The notes: a model not told the origin generated them from the letters alone. Positions 19,237 through 28,480 are shown, counted from the stretch's first letter. The stretch is 64,000 bases of DNA from Microcystis aeruginosa W13-11 (GCA_009995705.1 JAADBR010000001.1:30044-94043); one strand, 5' to 3'. Program-made: numbers and translations.

Positions 19237-20766
19237 ATGACTGTTAACCAACCTCCCTTAATTTTAATTGCCATTGATGGTGGTGATGATCGTTTAATTC
19301 AAAATTGGGTAAAAGCAGGTTATTTACCTACCATTGCCTCGCTTATGGAAAAAGGCTGTTGGGCAAAAATTACTGGTTCCGAATATGTGGGTGAACACGG
19401 TACATCTTTAAGTCTTATCAGTGGTATTTCGCGGGCAAACCATGGTTATTATTATTTCCGTCAATTAACCCCCAAAACCTATAATCTCCAACCCTATAAT
19501 TTTGCTAATACTCAAGTATTACCTTTTTGGTCTTATTTAAAGGATACCAATAAAAAAGTAGCCATTATCGATGCTCCTGATAGTGTAATTGTCGGTAATT
19601 TACTAGGAATTCAAGTTGCTAATTGGGCTATTCATAAAGCCGCTATTTGTCATCTCACCCCCCAGACTAATCCCCCTCAATTGTTAGAAGATGTTAAAAA
19701 TATTTTTGGTTCCCAAATTACTGTCTCAGAGTTTGATGCTAATGCTTCTTTTGCTACGGATTTATTAATGTATAATTCTTTCCTAGAAAGAATCGCTAAA
19801 AAAGGAAAACTCTGCCGCAAATTGTGTCAACAGGATAATTTTGATTTAATCAGTATTGGCTTTTATGAATCCCATACAGCCGCTCATCGCTTTTGGAGAT
19901 ATCGTCAAGAAGTCAATTCTAATCAAAATCAACTCAGTCAAGCTATTCGAGACATTTATCAGGCAATAGATCGAGAAATCAGCTTACTTTTGGAGAAACT
20001 GCCCAGCCGTGCTAATATTGTTATTTACTCTGCTTTTGGCATAGAAGATAGTTACCACACTACAGAATTAATACCAGATTTTTGTCAAAAATTAGGTTAT
20101 CACGTTTTACAATCTACTCCAGAAAATATTTCTCTAAATCCTTTAAATTTAGCTCGTCGTTTTATTCCCCAATCTTGGCGAAAATCTCTAAGTAATTATT
20201 TTTCCCTATCCTTACAAGAAAGATTATTAAATGATGATTTTGCTAATAATACTGACTGGCAAAAAACCCGCGCTTTTACTATTCCTTCCCTCTACACCAG
20301 CTTTATACGAGTTAATTTACAAGGAAGGGAACCTCAAGGCATTGTTCAACCTGGGCAAGAATACTATGACTTATTAAATGAAATAGAAGCTAATTTGCAA
20401 CAGTTAATCGATCCTATTACCAAAAAACCAGCCATTAAACAGATTGCTAAAACCATCGATTGGTTTAATTGCGATATACCAGATAATCTACCCGATATTT
20501 TTATTGAATGGCAACCCGCCCAATATTATATGGAAAAATTACTACACCCTCAAACAGAAATCAATCAATCTCTCTCTCATTATCATCGAGATAGCTATCA
20601 TTCTCTTAATGGTTTTATCATAGCAGCTGGAGAATCAATACATCAAAAAGGACAGCTAGGAGATATTGATTTATTAGATTTAACTCCCAGTTTTCTGAAA
20701 TTACTCAATGTAAATATTCCCAGTCACTTAACAGGAAAGGTCATCGCATTATTTGGCACGAATTAA
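19237..20766 (+). CDS. Alkaline-phosphatase-superfamily protein, paralogue 2
   Basis: 509 residues, collinear with the preceding gene throughout (GDDRLIQNWVKAGYLPTIAS, YYYFRQLTP, NLQGREPQGIV, LPDIFIEWQP). It keeps ESHTAAHRFWRY, but the C-terminal SDH of paralogue 1 reads DSYH here (RDSYHSLNGF), so one metal ligand may be changed. The pair arose by tandem duplication. One member may be catalytic and the other adapted to a different substrate or regulatory; this is inference. It is the last intact gene before the decayed duplicate segment. Confidence 0.68.
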   Translation: MTVNQPPLILIAIDGGDDRLIQNWVKAGYLPTIASLMEKGCWAKITGSEYVGEHGTSLSLISGISRANHGYYYFRQLTPKTYNLQPYNFANTQVLPFWSYLKDTNKKVAIIDAPDSVIVGNLLGIQVANWAIHKAAICHLTPQTNPPQLLEDVKNIFGSQITVSEFDANASFATDLLMYNSFLERIAKKGKLCRKLCQQDNFDLISIGFYESHTAAHRFWRYRQEVNSNQNQLSQAIRDIYQAIDREISLLLEKLPSRANIVIYSAFGIEDSYHTTELIPDFCQKLGYHVLQSTPENISLNPLNLARRFIPQSWRKSLSNYFSLSLQERLLNDDFANNTDWQKTRAFTIPSLYTSFIRVNLQGREPQGIVQPGQEYYDLLNEIEANLQQLIDPITKKPAIKQIAKTIDWFNCDIPDNLPDIFIEWQPAQYYMEKLLHPQTEINQSLSHYHRDSYHSLNGFIIAAGESIHQKGQLGDIDLLDLTPSFLKLLNVNIPSHLTGKVIALFGTN

Positions 20767-20989
20767 ACCCTATCTCAGTCCCCACGCAGTTCTCCTATTT
20801 GATGATATTCATTGGACAAAGCAGGGCAATCGCATACAAAACTTAATATTTGATCAAAAGGATGAAAATCCTTATTAGATAAGGGTTTAGACAAAAGTGA
20901 TTTTTCGACAAGTGCATAAATTCAATATCATTAATCAGGGAATTATTGAGAATAATATGGTAGGAAATCGTTAGAATCTTGAAGTCTCG

Positions 20990-21743
20990 TTGCCCAAAAT
21001 AACTCAAGTTAAAATGTTAAGAAACGTTTGCGATTGCCCTTTTGGACAAAGGATATGGTACAAGTCCCAGTTTGTCAGTAGTGCTAAAATTTATGGAGAG
21101 GCTTCACCTTCTTATGCTAAATACCCCATTTTTACGGGAGTTCCTGAGAGAATGTATTCTGTTATTCCCTATGCTAAATTAATTGATGTTGTCCGATATC
21201 TCATTCAAAGAATTCTTTCTCAGTATGTTCATAGATATGCTGATGGAACCGAGGATCGAACCTTAGCGGAAGCATTGACAGATTTTGAAAATAATTCTTA
21301 TATCTGTCGTAGTCAGTATTGTTTACAAATAGAACAATATCTACAGTATTATTCTCCTGACAAAATTTTAGTCATCTCCTCTGAAGAATTATCAAATACT
21401 CCTCAGAAAACTCTACAAACTGTCTTTAAATTTTTGGGAGTATCCGACAATTTTGAAATCATTAAGCATCAAAAAAAATTACATAAGCCAATTTATAAAC
21501 GAAGAAAAACTAACGTTGGTGAGAGGATTGCATCTTTACCAGTAATGACCAAAATAAATCATCTTCCACCTAGTCTGAGAAATCATGTTAATAAATAAAT
21601 TAATTTATTTTCCTTTTTCCACTCCCGTTAGTAAACCTATCTTAGATACAGAATTGCGTCAGCAATTAATTGAATATCTCAAAGATGATGTGGAGCAATT
21701 ACGCCAGTTTACAGGTCAGAAATTCAGTGAGTGGTCTATCTAA
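20990..21743 (+). pseudogene. Decayed second sulfotransferase copy
   Basis: The open frame (TTG start, 202 codons) aligns with residues about 70-250 of the 12804-13694 enzyme (KIYGEASPSYAKYP, QYVHRYADGTEDRTLAEAL, LPPSLRNHVNK) but lacks the PAPS-binding P-loop. It ends early because a 4-bp duplication (AATAAATAAA against AATAAA) creates a TAA at 21596. The remaining C-terminal codons, out of frame, continue to 21743 almost identical to the intact copy. With the P-loop gone and the frame broken it cannot be an active sulfotransferase. Confidence 0.85.
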
Positions 21744-21896
21744 AACTGTTCCTTAAAAAGATCACTGAATTCACATAAATATTTTTGATTTTAAGGATAA
21801 AGACTATTTGTAGAAAATATGTTTTTTTTTCATTCTTTATAAACATCTTGGCGATGTCTGATTATGGTGATTTTTATTATTTTATCATGATCATCT
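21545..21896. repeat. Duplicated segment, near-identical to 13504-13850
   Basis: About 350 bp covering the 3' end of the sulfotransferase gene, the spacer and the 3' half of the minus-strand RelE/ParE toxin gene is repeated here with only scattered differences. At 21896-21898 the toxin sequence runs directly into flippase coding sequence, so a deletion joined the two. Confidence 0.85.
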
Positions 21897-22420
21897 TTGG
21901 TCAAAAATGGACTAATACTATTCCTATTCTGCAAATTATCTCCCTTGTGGGAATACTTCGGGCGATTACTGTCTTTCAAAGGTCTGCTTTTGTTTCCCTC
22001 GGTCAACCCTTGCTACAATTTAAATTAGGTTTACTCAATGCCACTTTAAATGTTATCGCTTGCCTCATCGCCGTGCAGTGGGGCATTTTAGCCGTAGCCA
22101 CAGCTTATGTCCTCAGTGATTATCTAGTTTTTCCCCTCGGACAATGGCTTTTAAGTAAATTAATTTCCCTTTCTTGGAAAACCTATCTAGCTCAATTTAT
22201 CGCCCCCATTACTAGCACGGTTATAATGGGTTTAACGATTTTAATAACTCAACAATTACTCAGCTCTTGGTTAAAACCTCAAGGTTGTTTAATAATATGC
22301 CCCCTTCTGGGAATAACTATCTATACTGCCACCCTCCGCTTCGCTTTCCCCCAATTATTTTCGCAAATTTTTACCACGCTTAATCTCCTGCGAAATTCTC
22401 CTAAAACTAGCCGCAAATAA
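21897..22420 (+). pseudogene. Flippase C-terminal fragment (second copy)
   Basis: From FGQKWTNTIPILQIISLVGI onward the frame aligns with residues about 313-484 of the intact flippase (QRSAFVSLGQPLLQFKLGLL, ATAYVLSDYLVFPLGQWLL). The first two thirds are missing. The open frame can be extended leftward to a TTG at 21785, but those codons come from the antisense toxin gene and make no biological sense. The membrane domain is incomplete, so function is unlikely. Confidence 0.82.
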
Positions 22421-22437
22421 AGAAACTATTCAAGTTT

Positions 22438-23331
22438 ATGATGACAGAAACGCCAATCACTTTTTCTATTATTACTCCCACCTATAACCGTCCCGAAAGA
22501 CTCAAAACCTGCCTAGACTCTCTCCTAAGTCTAGATTATCCTCCAGATAACTTTGAAATTATTATCGTCGATGATGGCAGTAATCAACCCCTTGATACCC
22601 TGGTTAACCCTTACCAAAATCAATTAAATTTAACTCTCATTCGTCAGAATAATTCAGGACCGGCTAAAGCCAGAAATACTGGTGCTAACGCAGCCCAAGG
22701 TGAATATTTAGCCTTTACCGATGATGATTGCACCCTTGATCAAAAATGGCTCTCAGCCCTTGAAAAAGGCTTCTTAGAAACACCAAACGCTCTCTTAGGA
22801 GGAAAAACGATCAACGCCCTGCCCAATAACCCCTATTCCACTGCTAGTCAGCTATTGATCGATTACCTCTACGATTACTATAATCACCAATCCCAAAAAG
22901 TCCAGTTTTTTGCTTCTAATAATTTCGCCCTTTCTAGAGAATTATTCCAAAAAGTCGGACAATTTGATCTTAGCTTTCCCCTCGCCGCCGGAGAAGATCG
23001 AGAATTTTGCGATCGCTGGTTAGGGGCTGGTTATCCCCTAGTCTATATTGACGATGCGATCATTTACCATGCCCATCACCTCACCCTGACTAAATTCTGG
23101 CGACAACATTTTAACTATGGTTGTGGTGCTTACTATTTCCATCAAATTCGTTCTCGTCGTAATCAAACATCCCTGAAAGTTGAGCCATTAAACTTTTACT
23201 TTCAACTACTAACTTATCCATTTTTAAAACAATGTGAGCAAACATCAAAAGTATTCCTTTCGGGTTTATTATTAATCTCACAATTAGCCAATATTTTAGG
23301 TTTTTTTAAGATAAAATTGCAAAATATTTAG
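22438..23331 (+). CDS. Family 2 glycosyltransferase
   Basis: 297 residues. The GT-A core has FSIITPTYNRPERLKTCLDS, IIIVDDGSNQPLDT, NSGPAKARNTGANAAQGEYL and DDD-type FTDDDCTLD; the acceptor-side motif is AAGEDREFCDRWLGAG. It starts at ATGATG 15 bp after the flippase fragment, which it probably followed in the original operon. The C-terminal 30 residues are hydrophobic, suggesting membrane association. Confidence 0.85.
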   Translation: MMTETPITFSIITPTYNRPERLKTCLDSLLSLDYPPDNFEIIIVDDGSNQPLDTLVNPYQNQLNLTLIRQNNSGPAKARNTGANAAQGEYLAFTDDDCTLDQKWLSALEKGFLETPNALLGGKTINALPNNPYSTASQLLIDYLYDYYNHQSQKVQFFASNNFALSRELFQKVGQFDLSFPLAAGEDREFCDRWLGAGYPLVYIDDAIIYHAHHLTLTKFWRQHFNYGCGAYYFHQIRSRRNQTSLKVEPLNFYFQLLTYPFLKQCEQTSKVFLSGLLLISQLANILGFFKIKLQNI

Positions 23332-23357
23332 CTCAATAAATTGCCAAAAATAAAAAA

Positions 23358-23759
23358 ATGAACCAGAATTATTCGATTAAAATAGGTATAGATGGCAGTT
23401 TTTTATCAGGTCAAAAACGAGGTCATGCTCGTTATGCTTTTGAGCTTTGTCGTGAACTAGACACATATTTACCTAACGCCAATTTCTTTATTTAGGGTCT
23501 GCTGAATAAATCTAAAAACCTTGTTGGGTAAAACTTTTAGACTTTTTGTCAATCAAAAAGTAGCGGACTGGGAGTGATCAGGGGGAAAATTCCGGGACTT
23601 TTTCCCTGAAAATTAGGTAGTTGACCACCTGAAAATCGGTAAAACCCCACACCCCACACCCTACCCCCAAGAAAAACTTTTTGCCGCAAACCCTAAATAC
23701 TATTTTCCCAAAGTAAAGATAGAGATGGTCATGCCTGCTACCAATAAAGAAAAATGGTA
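23358..23759 (+). pseudogene. Family 4 glycosyltransferase start, interrupted by a small element
   Basis: The ATG frame reads IKIGIDGSFLSGQKRGHARY and AFELCRELDTYLPNANFFI, the usual N-terminus of a GT4 mannosyltransferase-like enzyme, then meets TAG at 23493-23495 exactly at the left end of an inverted-repeat element. After the element the text YFPKVKIEMVMPATNKEKW looks like the continuation, but it soon runs into the antisense 3' end of the Uma2 gene. The gene has therefore lost its body both by insertion and by truncation. Confidence 0.6.
23492..23697. mobile_element. Miniature inverted-repeat element (about 206 bp)
   Basis: The left end TTAGGGTCTGCTGAATAA and the right end GCCGCAAACCCTAA form imperfect terminal inverted repeats (TTAGGGTYTGC). 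No transposase is encoded. The left end is shared with the element at 31893-32145, and a partial copy of that end lies at 37908-37935. Target duplication is not clear (TA or AT). Confidence 0.65.
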
Positions 23760-24470
23760 TTATTCTTCTTCTAAAGTTAATCCTAACGCCTGTAAGCGTT
23801 TCGCTAGTCGATCAGCGCGTTTCTTTTCTTGGTCAGCGCGTTTCTTTTCTTTATCGGCACGTTTCTTTTCTTGATCAGCGCGTTTCTTTTCTTGACGCAT
23901 TTGAGACTCTAACTCAACAGTTGTTAAAAATTTCTCTCCATCAGGACGATACAATTCTAAACTAGATTTATCCCAGATAAAACGCATACCTAAACGGGGA
24001 CTTATCCAGTCATTAATGGGGATAATTTCTCTTAAATTCTCTCCCTGTCTTTGCCATCCTTGTAAACGACAGCGCATCGGGTTATATAAGTAGTATTCTT
24101 CCACGCTATAGGTGTCATAAAACTCTAATTTTCGACTCATTTCTGCTTTTGTATTCTTCGGTGATAGAATTTCAAAAACCACTTGAGGAGCGATATTTTC
24201 TTCCTGCCATTGACGATAAGAACCCCTTCGTCCTTTGGGACGGCCAAAAGCTACCATCACATCGGGAGCAACTGGTGAAACCAAAGTAGAACGCAGAGGA
24301 TACCAAAGTAAATCTCCGGCAATAAACACCGTAGGATCATCGGCGAAGATAATCTCTAAATTCTCCTTAATTTTGACAATCCACTCGTATTGTTCGGTAT
24401 TATCTGCCATCGGTTGACCATCACTATCTGGGAAAAGAAGATCGTCGTCAATATCAAGATAACTAACCAT
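23760..24470 (-). CDS. Uma2-family (DUF820) endonuclease-like protein
   Basis: 236 residues. The PD-(D/E)XK-type core includes PDVMVAFGRPKGRRGSYRQ, PQVVFEILSPKNTKAEMSRK and VEEYYLYNPMRCRLQGW. The C-terminal tail is a coil of four KKRADxE heptads (residues about 193-222) ending RLQALGLTLEEE. Uma2 proteins are extremely multiplied in cyanobacteria, and a restriction-like nuclease role is inferred from fold only. The tail repeat number differs from the broken copy at 14294-14944, suggesting slippage. Confidence 0.85.
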   Translation of the reverse strand: MVSYLDIDDDLLFPDSDGQPMADNTEQYEWIVKIKENLEIIFADDPTVFIAGDLLWYPLRSTLVSPVAPDVMVAFGRPKGRRGSYRQWQEENIAPQVVFEILSPKNTKAEMSRKLEFYDTYSVEEYYLYNPMRCRLQGWQRQGENLREIIPINDWISPRLGMRFIWDKSSLELYRPDGEKFLTTVELESQMRQEKKRADQEKKRADKEKKRADQEKKRADRLAKRLQALGLTLEEE

Positions 24471-24586
24471 TGTCTTTTATTTTTAATAGATGGTTGTTTT
24501 CTGATTGTAGCAAGATAATTATGAATTATGGGGAGTAGGGGAGCGGCGGTTATATCTATTAAAATCTATATTTATCAAAAAGTTAA

Positions 24587-24615
24587 TTGACTAGAATCTA
24601 TAAAAACGTTAGGAT
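24587..24615 (+). promoter_or_regulatory. Sigma-70-type promoter for ccmR and the CO2-uptake operon
   Basis: TTGACT at 24587-24592 and TAGGAT at 24610-24615 are separated by 17 bp, upstream of the TTG start at 24657. LysR regulators of this type usually bind their own promoter region, so an operator probably overlaps it. Confidence 0.55.
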
Positions 24616-24656
24616 CTATCGTAACAAATAGTTGTTATTGAGGAGGGCATAGGAAC

Positions 24657-25601
24657 TTGATACAGGCAACCCTGCACCAGTTAAGGGTTTTTGAGGCTAC
24701 CGCTCGACACAGTAGCTTCACCAAGGCGGCCGAGGAGTTATTTATCACTCAACCCACCGTCTCAACCCAAGTCAAACAACTCACAAAAGCCGTGGGTTTA
24801 CCGCTATTCGAGCAAATTGGCAAACGTTTATTTTTAACCGAAGCGGGTCAGGAATTACTGTTCACCTGTCAAGAGATTTTTGATAAATTGGACAACTTTC
24901 AAATGAAAGTGGCCGATATTAAGGGAACTAGACAGGGAAAGCTGACTTTAGCCGTAATTACCACCGCTAAATACTTTGTGCCGCGATTACTGGGGGCGTT
25001 CTGTCAACAGTATCCTGGCATTGACATCGCCCTGCAAGTGACTAATCATCAGAAACTGCAAGAGCGAATGTCAAACAACGAGGATGACCTCTATATTCTC
25101 AGTCAACCGCCGGAAGAAGTGGAACTGTGTTCTCAGTCTTTTCTGGAAAATCCTCTAGTGGTGGTGGCGCGACGGGATCATCCTTTGGTGGGTAAGAAAA
25201 ATCTCCCCCTTGAGTGCCTCAACCATCAACCTTTCATCATGCGCGAATCGGGATCCGGAACCCGACAAGCGGTACAAAAATTATTTAATCTCCACGATAT
25301 TAAAGTTAAGGTGCGCTTGGAATTAGGCAGTAACGAAGCTATTAAACAGGCTATTTCTGGCGGTTTGGGAATATCGGTACTATCTAAGCACACTCTCATC
25401 TCGGAAGGGGAAAACGGCGAACTAGCCATCCTCGACGTGGAACAGTTTCCGATTCAGCGCCATTGGTACGTTTGTTACCTGGCCGGAAAACAACTTTCCG
25501 TGATTGCCGATGCTTTTTTAAAATACCTACTGGAAGCTAGTCAAACCATCCCCATTCATGCCCCGTTAAAAAATGGCCACAGCCTATTAGTGACCCATTA
25601 A
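24657..25601 (+). CDS. ccmR: LysR-type regulator of CO2 uptake (CcmR/NdhR)
   Basis: 314 residues. The N-terminal winged helix-turn-helix is ATLHQLRVFEATARHSSFTK, then AAEELFITQPTVSTQVKQL; the effector domain follows (QPFIMRESGSGTRQAVQKLF, SNEAIKQAISGGLGISVLS). The TTG start is preceded by GAGGAGGG. CcmR/NdhR represses high-affinity inorganic-carbon genes and responds to 2-oxoglutarate and 2-phosphoglycolate. Its position 46 bp before ndhF3 in the same direction fits the arrangement in several cyanobacteria. RbcR and CmpR are close relatives, so context decides the name. Confidence 0.85.
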   Translation: MIQATLHQLRVFEATARHSSFTKAAEELFITQPTVSTQVKQLTKAVGLPLFEQIGKRLFLTEAGQELLFTCQEIFDKLDNFQMKVADIKGTRQGKLTLAVITTAKYFVPRLLGAFCQQYPGIDIALQVTNHQKLQERMSNNEDDLYILSQPPEEVELCSQSFLENPLVVVARRDHPLVGKKNLPLECLNHQPFIMRESGSGTRQAVQKLFNLHDIKVKVRLELGSNEAIKQAISGGLGISVLSKHTLISEGENGELAILDVEQFPIQRHWYVCYLAGKQLSVIADAFLKYLLEASQTIPIHAPLKNGHSLLVTH

Positions 25602-25647
25602 ACCTTAAACTTTAATTCAGGATCATTTTTCTTCTTGAGGTGGTTAT

Positions 25648-27501
25648 ATGTTCGAGTCCTTCAGCCAGACTATCTGGTTGGTACCTCTTTATGCCTTTGC
25701 GGGCGCACTTCTGGCTCTACCCTGGTCTCCCGGCATTATCCGGCAAACCGGCCCGCGACCGGCTGGTTATCTGAACTTGATCATGACTTTCTTGGCTTTT
25801 TTCCATAGCCTTTTTGCTTTAATCGCCGTTTGGGGTCGTCCACCGCAATCTCTAGCATTTAATTGGCTAAATGCGGCAGATTTAAGCATATCTTTAGATG
25901 TGCAGATTTCGGCTGTTAACATCGGGGCTTTACTGCTAATTACCGGCTTAAACCTCGCCGCTCAGGTATATGCGATCGCCTATCTAGAAATGGATTGGGG
26001 TTGGGCAAGATTTTATTCTCTCGTCGCTCTCTTTGAAGGGGGTATGTGCGCCCTCGTTATCTGTAATTCGCTATTTTTCAGCTATTGTGTGCTAGAAGTT
26101 CTCACCCTCGGCACTTATCTGCTGATTGGTTTCTGGTTCAATCAATCTCTGGTGGTGACGGGGGCGCGGGATGCTTTTCTAACCAAACGGATTGGCGATT
26201 TAATCCTCTTGATGGGAGTGGTGGCCCTTTTACCCCTAGCGGGAACCTGGAACTTTGACCAATTGGCAGAATGGGCGGCTACAGCCAATTTAAACCCCAA
26301 TGTGGCTAATTTACTCTGTTTAGCCCTGATTGCCGGTCCGATGGGCAAATGCGCTCAATTTCCCCTGCATTTATGGCTAGATGAGGCCATGGAAGGACCG
26401 ATGCCGGCGACAATTCTGCGGAATACCGTCGTCGTTTCCACTGGAGCCTGGTTATTGGTGAAATTAGAGCCGGTGCTACAATTATCGCCTTTAACCTTAC
26501 AAGTAATGACCATTGTTGGCTCTGTCACTGCCATCGGTGCGGGTTTAATTGCGATCGCCCAGATCGATGTTAAGCGCTCCCTTTCCTATTCCGTCAGTGC
26601 CTACATGGGACTGATTTTTATCGCTGTGGCCACCGGACAAACAGAAACCGCTTTAGTGTTACTGTTTACATACGCGATCGCTATGTCCCTGTTAGTCATG
26701 GTGGTGGGTAACATCATTTGGAATAATATCAGCCAGGATTTAAGCCAATACGGCGGTTTATGGTCCCGTCGTCCCGTTTCTGGTATTTGTTATCTCGTCG
26801 GTGCCGCTAGTTTAGTCGCACTGCCTCCCTTTGGTGGTTTTTGGTCATTAGCCCCCATGGGCGATCGCCTCGCAGAAGTCAGTGGTTTACTGTTATTAGT
26901 GCTATTGTTGGTCAATGCTTTAACTGCTTTTAGTGTCACTAGAGAATTTTGCGTTTTCTTTGGCGGTAAAATCAAACCAATGACCCTGCGCTCTCCGGAA
27001 GCTCTTTGGCCCTTAGTTATCCCCATGACTGTGACCATGGGTTTCGCCATTCATGTGCCGATTTTATTAGCGCAATGGCATTTATTACCAAGTAACTTAA
27101 ATCTGGGAGTGGCTTTTCTCTTGGTGCTTTCCACTGCTGCGGGCGTAATTCCGGCAGCATATATTTATCTGAATGATAATATCCCCAAACCGATCGTTTT
27201 TCAACCGAAAGCTCTTCAAGATTTCTTTGCCAACGACCTTTATACAGCCAAATTGTATAAAGTCACCATCGTTTTTGTCGTCGGATTAATCTCGCAAATT
27301 ATTAACTGGATCGATACCTTTCTGGTGGATGGCATCGTTAACCTAGTGGGATTAGCCACGGTTTTTGGTGGTCAGAGTTTGAAATATAACGTCTCGGGCC
27401 AGACCCAATTTTACTTTCTGTCGATTATTTTAGGGGTGGCTTTGATTGGTATTATCATCTGCTGGCCTCTGCTATCACAGATTTCTCTAGTTTTCAGTTA
27501 A
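25648..27501 (+). CDS. ndhF3: NDH-1MS subunit NdhF3 (inducible CO2 uptake)
   Basis: 617 residues, strongly hydrophobic, NuoL-like antiporter fold: FEGGMCALVICNSLFFSYCV, TKRIGDLILLMG, MGKCAQFPLHLWLDEAMEGP and IDVKRSLSYSVSAYMGLIF include the conserved Lys and Glu residues of the proton path. NdhF3 with NdhD3 and CupA forms the thylakoid complex that hydrates CO2 to bicarbonate using electrons from the NDH-1 chain. The F3 assignment rather than F4 rests on the ccmR-linked operon with cupA. Confidence 0.9.
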   Translation: MFESFSQTIWLVPLYAFAGALLALPWSPGIIRQTGPRPAGYLNLIMTFLAFFHSLFALIAVWGRPPQSLAFNWLNAADLSISLDVQISAVNIGALLLITGLNLAAQVYAIAYLEMDWGWARFYSLVALFEGGMCALVICNSLFFSYCVLEVLTLGTYLLIGFWFNQSLVVTGARDAFLTKRIGDLILLMGVVALLPLAGTWNFDQLAEWAATANLNPNVANLLCLALIAGPMGKCAQFPLHLWLDEAMEGPMPATILRNTVVVSTGAWLLVKLEPVLQLSPLTLQVMTIVGSVTAIGAGLIAIAQIDVKRSLSYSVSAYMGLIFIAVATGQTETALVLLFTYAIAMSLLVMVVGNIIWNNISQDLSQYGGLWSRRPVSGICYLVGAASLVALPPFGGFWSLAPMGDRLAEVSGLLLLVLLLVNALTAFSVTREFCVFFGGKIKPMTLRSPEALWPLVIPMTVTMGFAIHVPILLAQWHLLPSNLNLGVAFLLVLSTAAGVIPAAYIYLNDNIPKPIVFQPKALQDFFANDLYTAKLYKVTIVFVVGLISQIINWIDTFLVDGIVNLVGLATVFGGQSLKYNVSGQTQFYFLSIILGVALIGIIICWPLLSQISLVFS

Positions 27502-27581
27502 AGATTTGATAACTTAGGCTTTTCTTTAGCATCCCCAGCCCTGACAATAGGATTTGTCCTGATTAATGGAAACAACTACCG

Positions 27582-28402
27582 ATGTTCAATACCTCTCGTC
27601 GCCAATTAATCCGTTATGGGGGTGGTTTTTTGGGAACTGGTCTAGCCGCTACTATTTTAGGCTCGCAACTGTCCCAAACTAACGCCCAAACTGCTGTTAA
27701 TTCCGAGCCATGGCTAACTGCTCAAAATAAGGGATTGAACCCCGACCAAGCTTTAACTATGCTCATGGAAGGCAATCAACGTTTCTGGGAACGAAGACAA
27801 AAAAGTCCTAACCGCGATCAAGCTCGACTCACAGAAGTGGCCGAAAGTCAAGCCCCTTTTGCGGCAATTTTGGGCTGTGCCGATTCTCGCGTGCCGGCAG
27901 AAATCGTTTTTGATCAAGGATTAGGAGATCTATTTGTTTGTCGGGTAGCGGGAAATTTAGCCACTTCCGAAGAAATTGGTAGCCTCGAATTCGGCACGTT
28001 GGTGTTAGGAGCTAAGGTAATTGTTGTCCTCGGTCATTCCCGTTGTGGAGCGGTAAAAGCTACCATTGAAGGGGGTCGTTTTCCTGGACAAATCGGTCGT
28101 TTAATCGATGGCCTACAGGTGGGAGTTGATCGAGCCGAAAGACAACCCGGTTCTAACAAACTTGAGCGAGCAATTAAATCCAATGTTAACTATAGCGGTG
28201 TGCAGTCGTATGAGGTACAGTGTCACGAGCCATAAACCATGCCAGGCAAAGCTTAGTTTGTATCTCACTCAAGCGCTTACCGCTATATCAAGTAGAGAAA
28301 TTAGGCAAATCCCCAGTTATCGGTGAATTAGTGGACGGCAAACAATTAAAAGTTGTCGGTGCTTACTATGATCTCGATAGCGGCAAAGTGAGTTTAATCT
28401 AG
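27582..28402 (+). pseudogene. Exported beta-carbonic anhydrase broken by a 93-bp element (EcaB-like)
   Basis: The N-terminus has a twin-arginine signal (SRRQLIRYGGGFLGTGLAAT, cleavage near NAQTA). The zinc and catalytic text is AAILGCADSRVPAEIVFDQG and VVLGHSRCGAVKA, complete for a beta class enzyme. The frame stops at 28233-28235 inside an inserted element, losing about 37 residues. Removing the element and one TA restores NVNYQVEKLGKSPVIGELVD and then VGAYYDLDSGKVSLI, giving 241 residues ending at 28402. In Synechocystis a thylakoid beta-carbonic anhydrase (EcaB) is reported to support CupA/CupB complexes, so the position between ndhF3 and ndhD3 is meaningful. The lost C-terminal strand probably destabilises the protein. 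Confidence 0.85.
28193..28285. mobile_element. 93-bp TA-inserting miniature element, copy 1
   Basis: Terminal inverted repeats TAGCGGT/ACCGCTA are flanked by TA duplications (28191-28192 and 28286-28287). It is identical in length to copies 2 and 3 and similar in text. TA target sites point to an IS630/mariner-type transposase acting in trans. Confidence 0.9.
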
Positions 28403-28480
28403 TCAATTCCATATTAGTCATCCTGTTGGTTGGCTAATCGTTTTCTCATCCCAGTCATTGTAAATTCGATCGATACCAAT

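Noticed and set aside
17713..20766. Loss of the catalytic threonine in both phosphatase-fold paralogues
   Set aside because: The residue at the expected position is Glu in both, but a known subfamily shares this pattern, so my hand alignment is not a safe basis for calling inactivation.
21785..22420. A 211-codon frame that fuses toxin antisense DNA to the flippase fragment
   Set aside because: The first 37 codons are antisense to a duplicated toxin gene and have no protein-like character; only the flippase part from 21897 is meaningful.
28108..28402. Two short frames overlapping the end of the carbonic anhydrase gene
   Set aside because: They arise from the 93-bp element and from the displaced last codons of the carbonic anhydrase.
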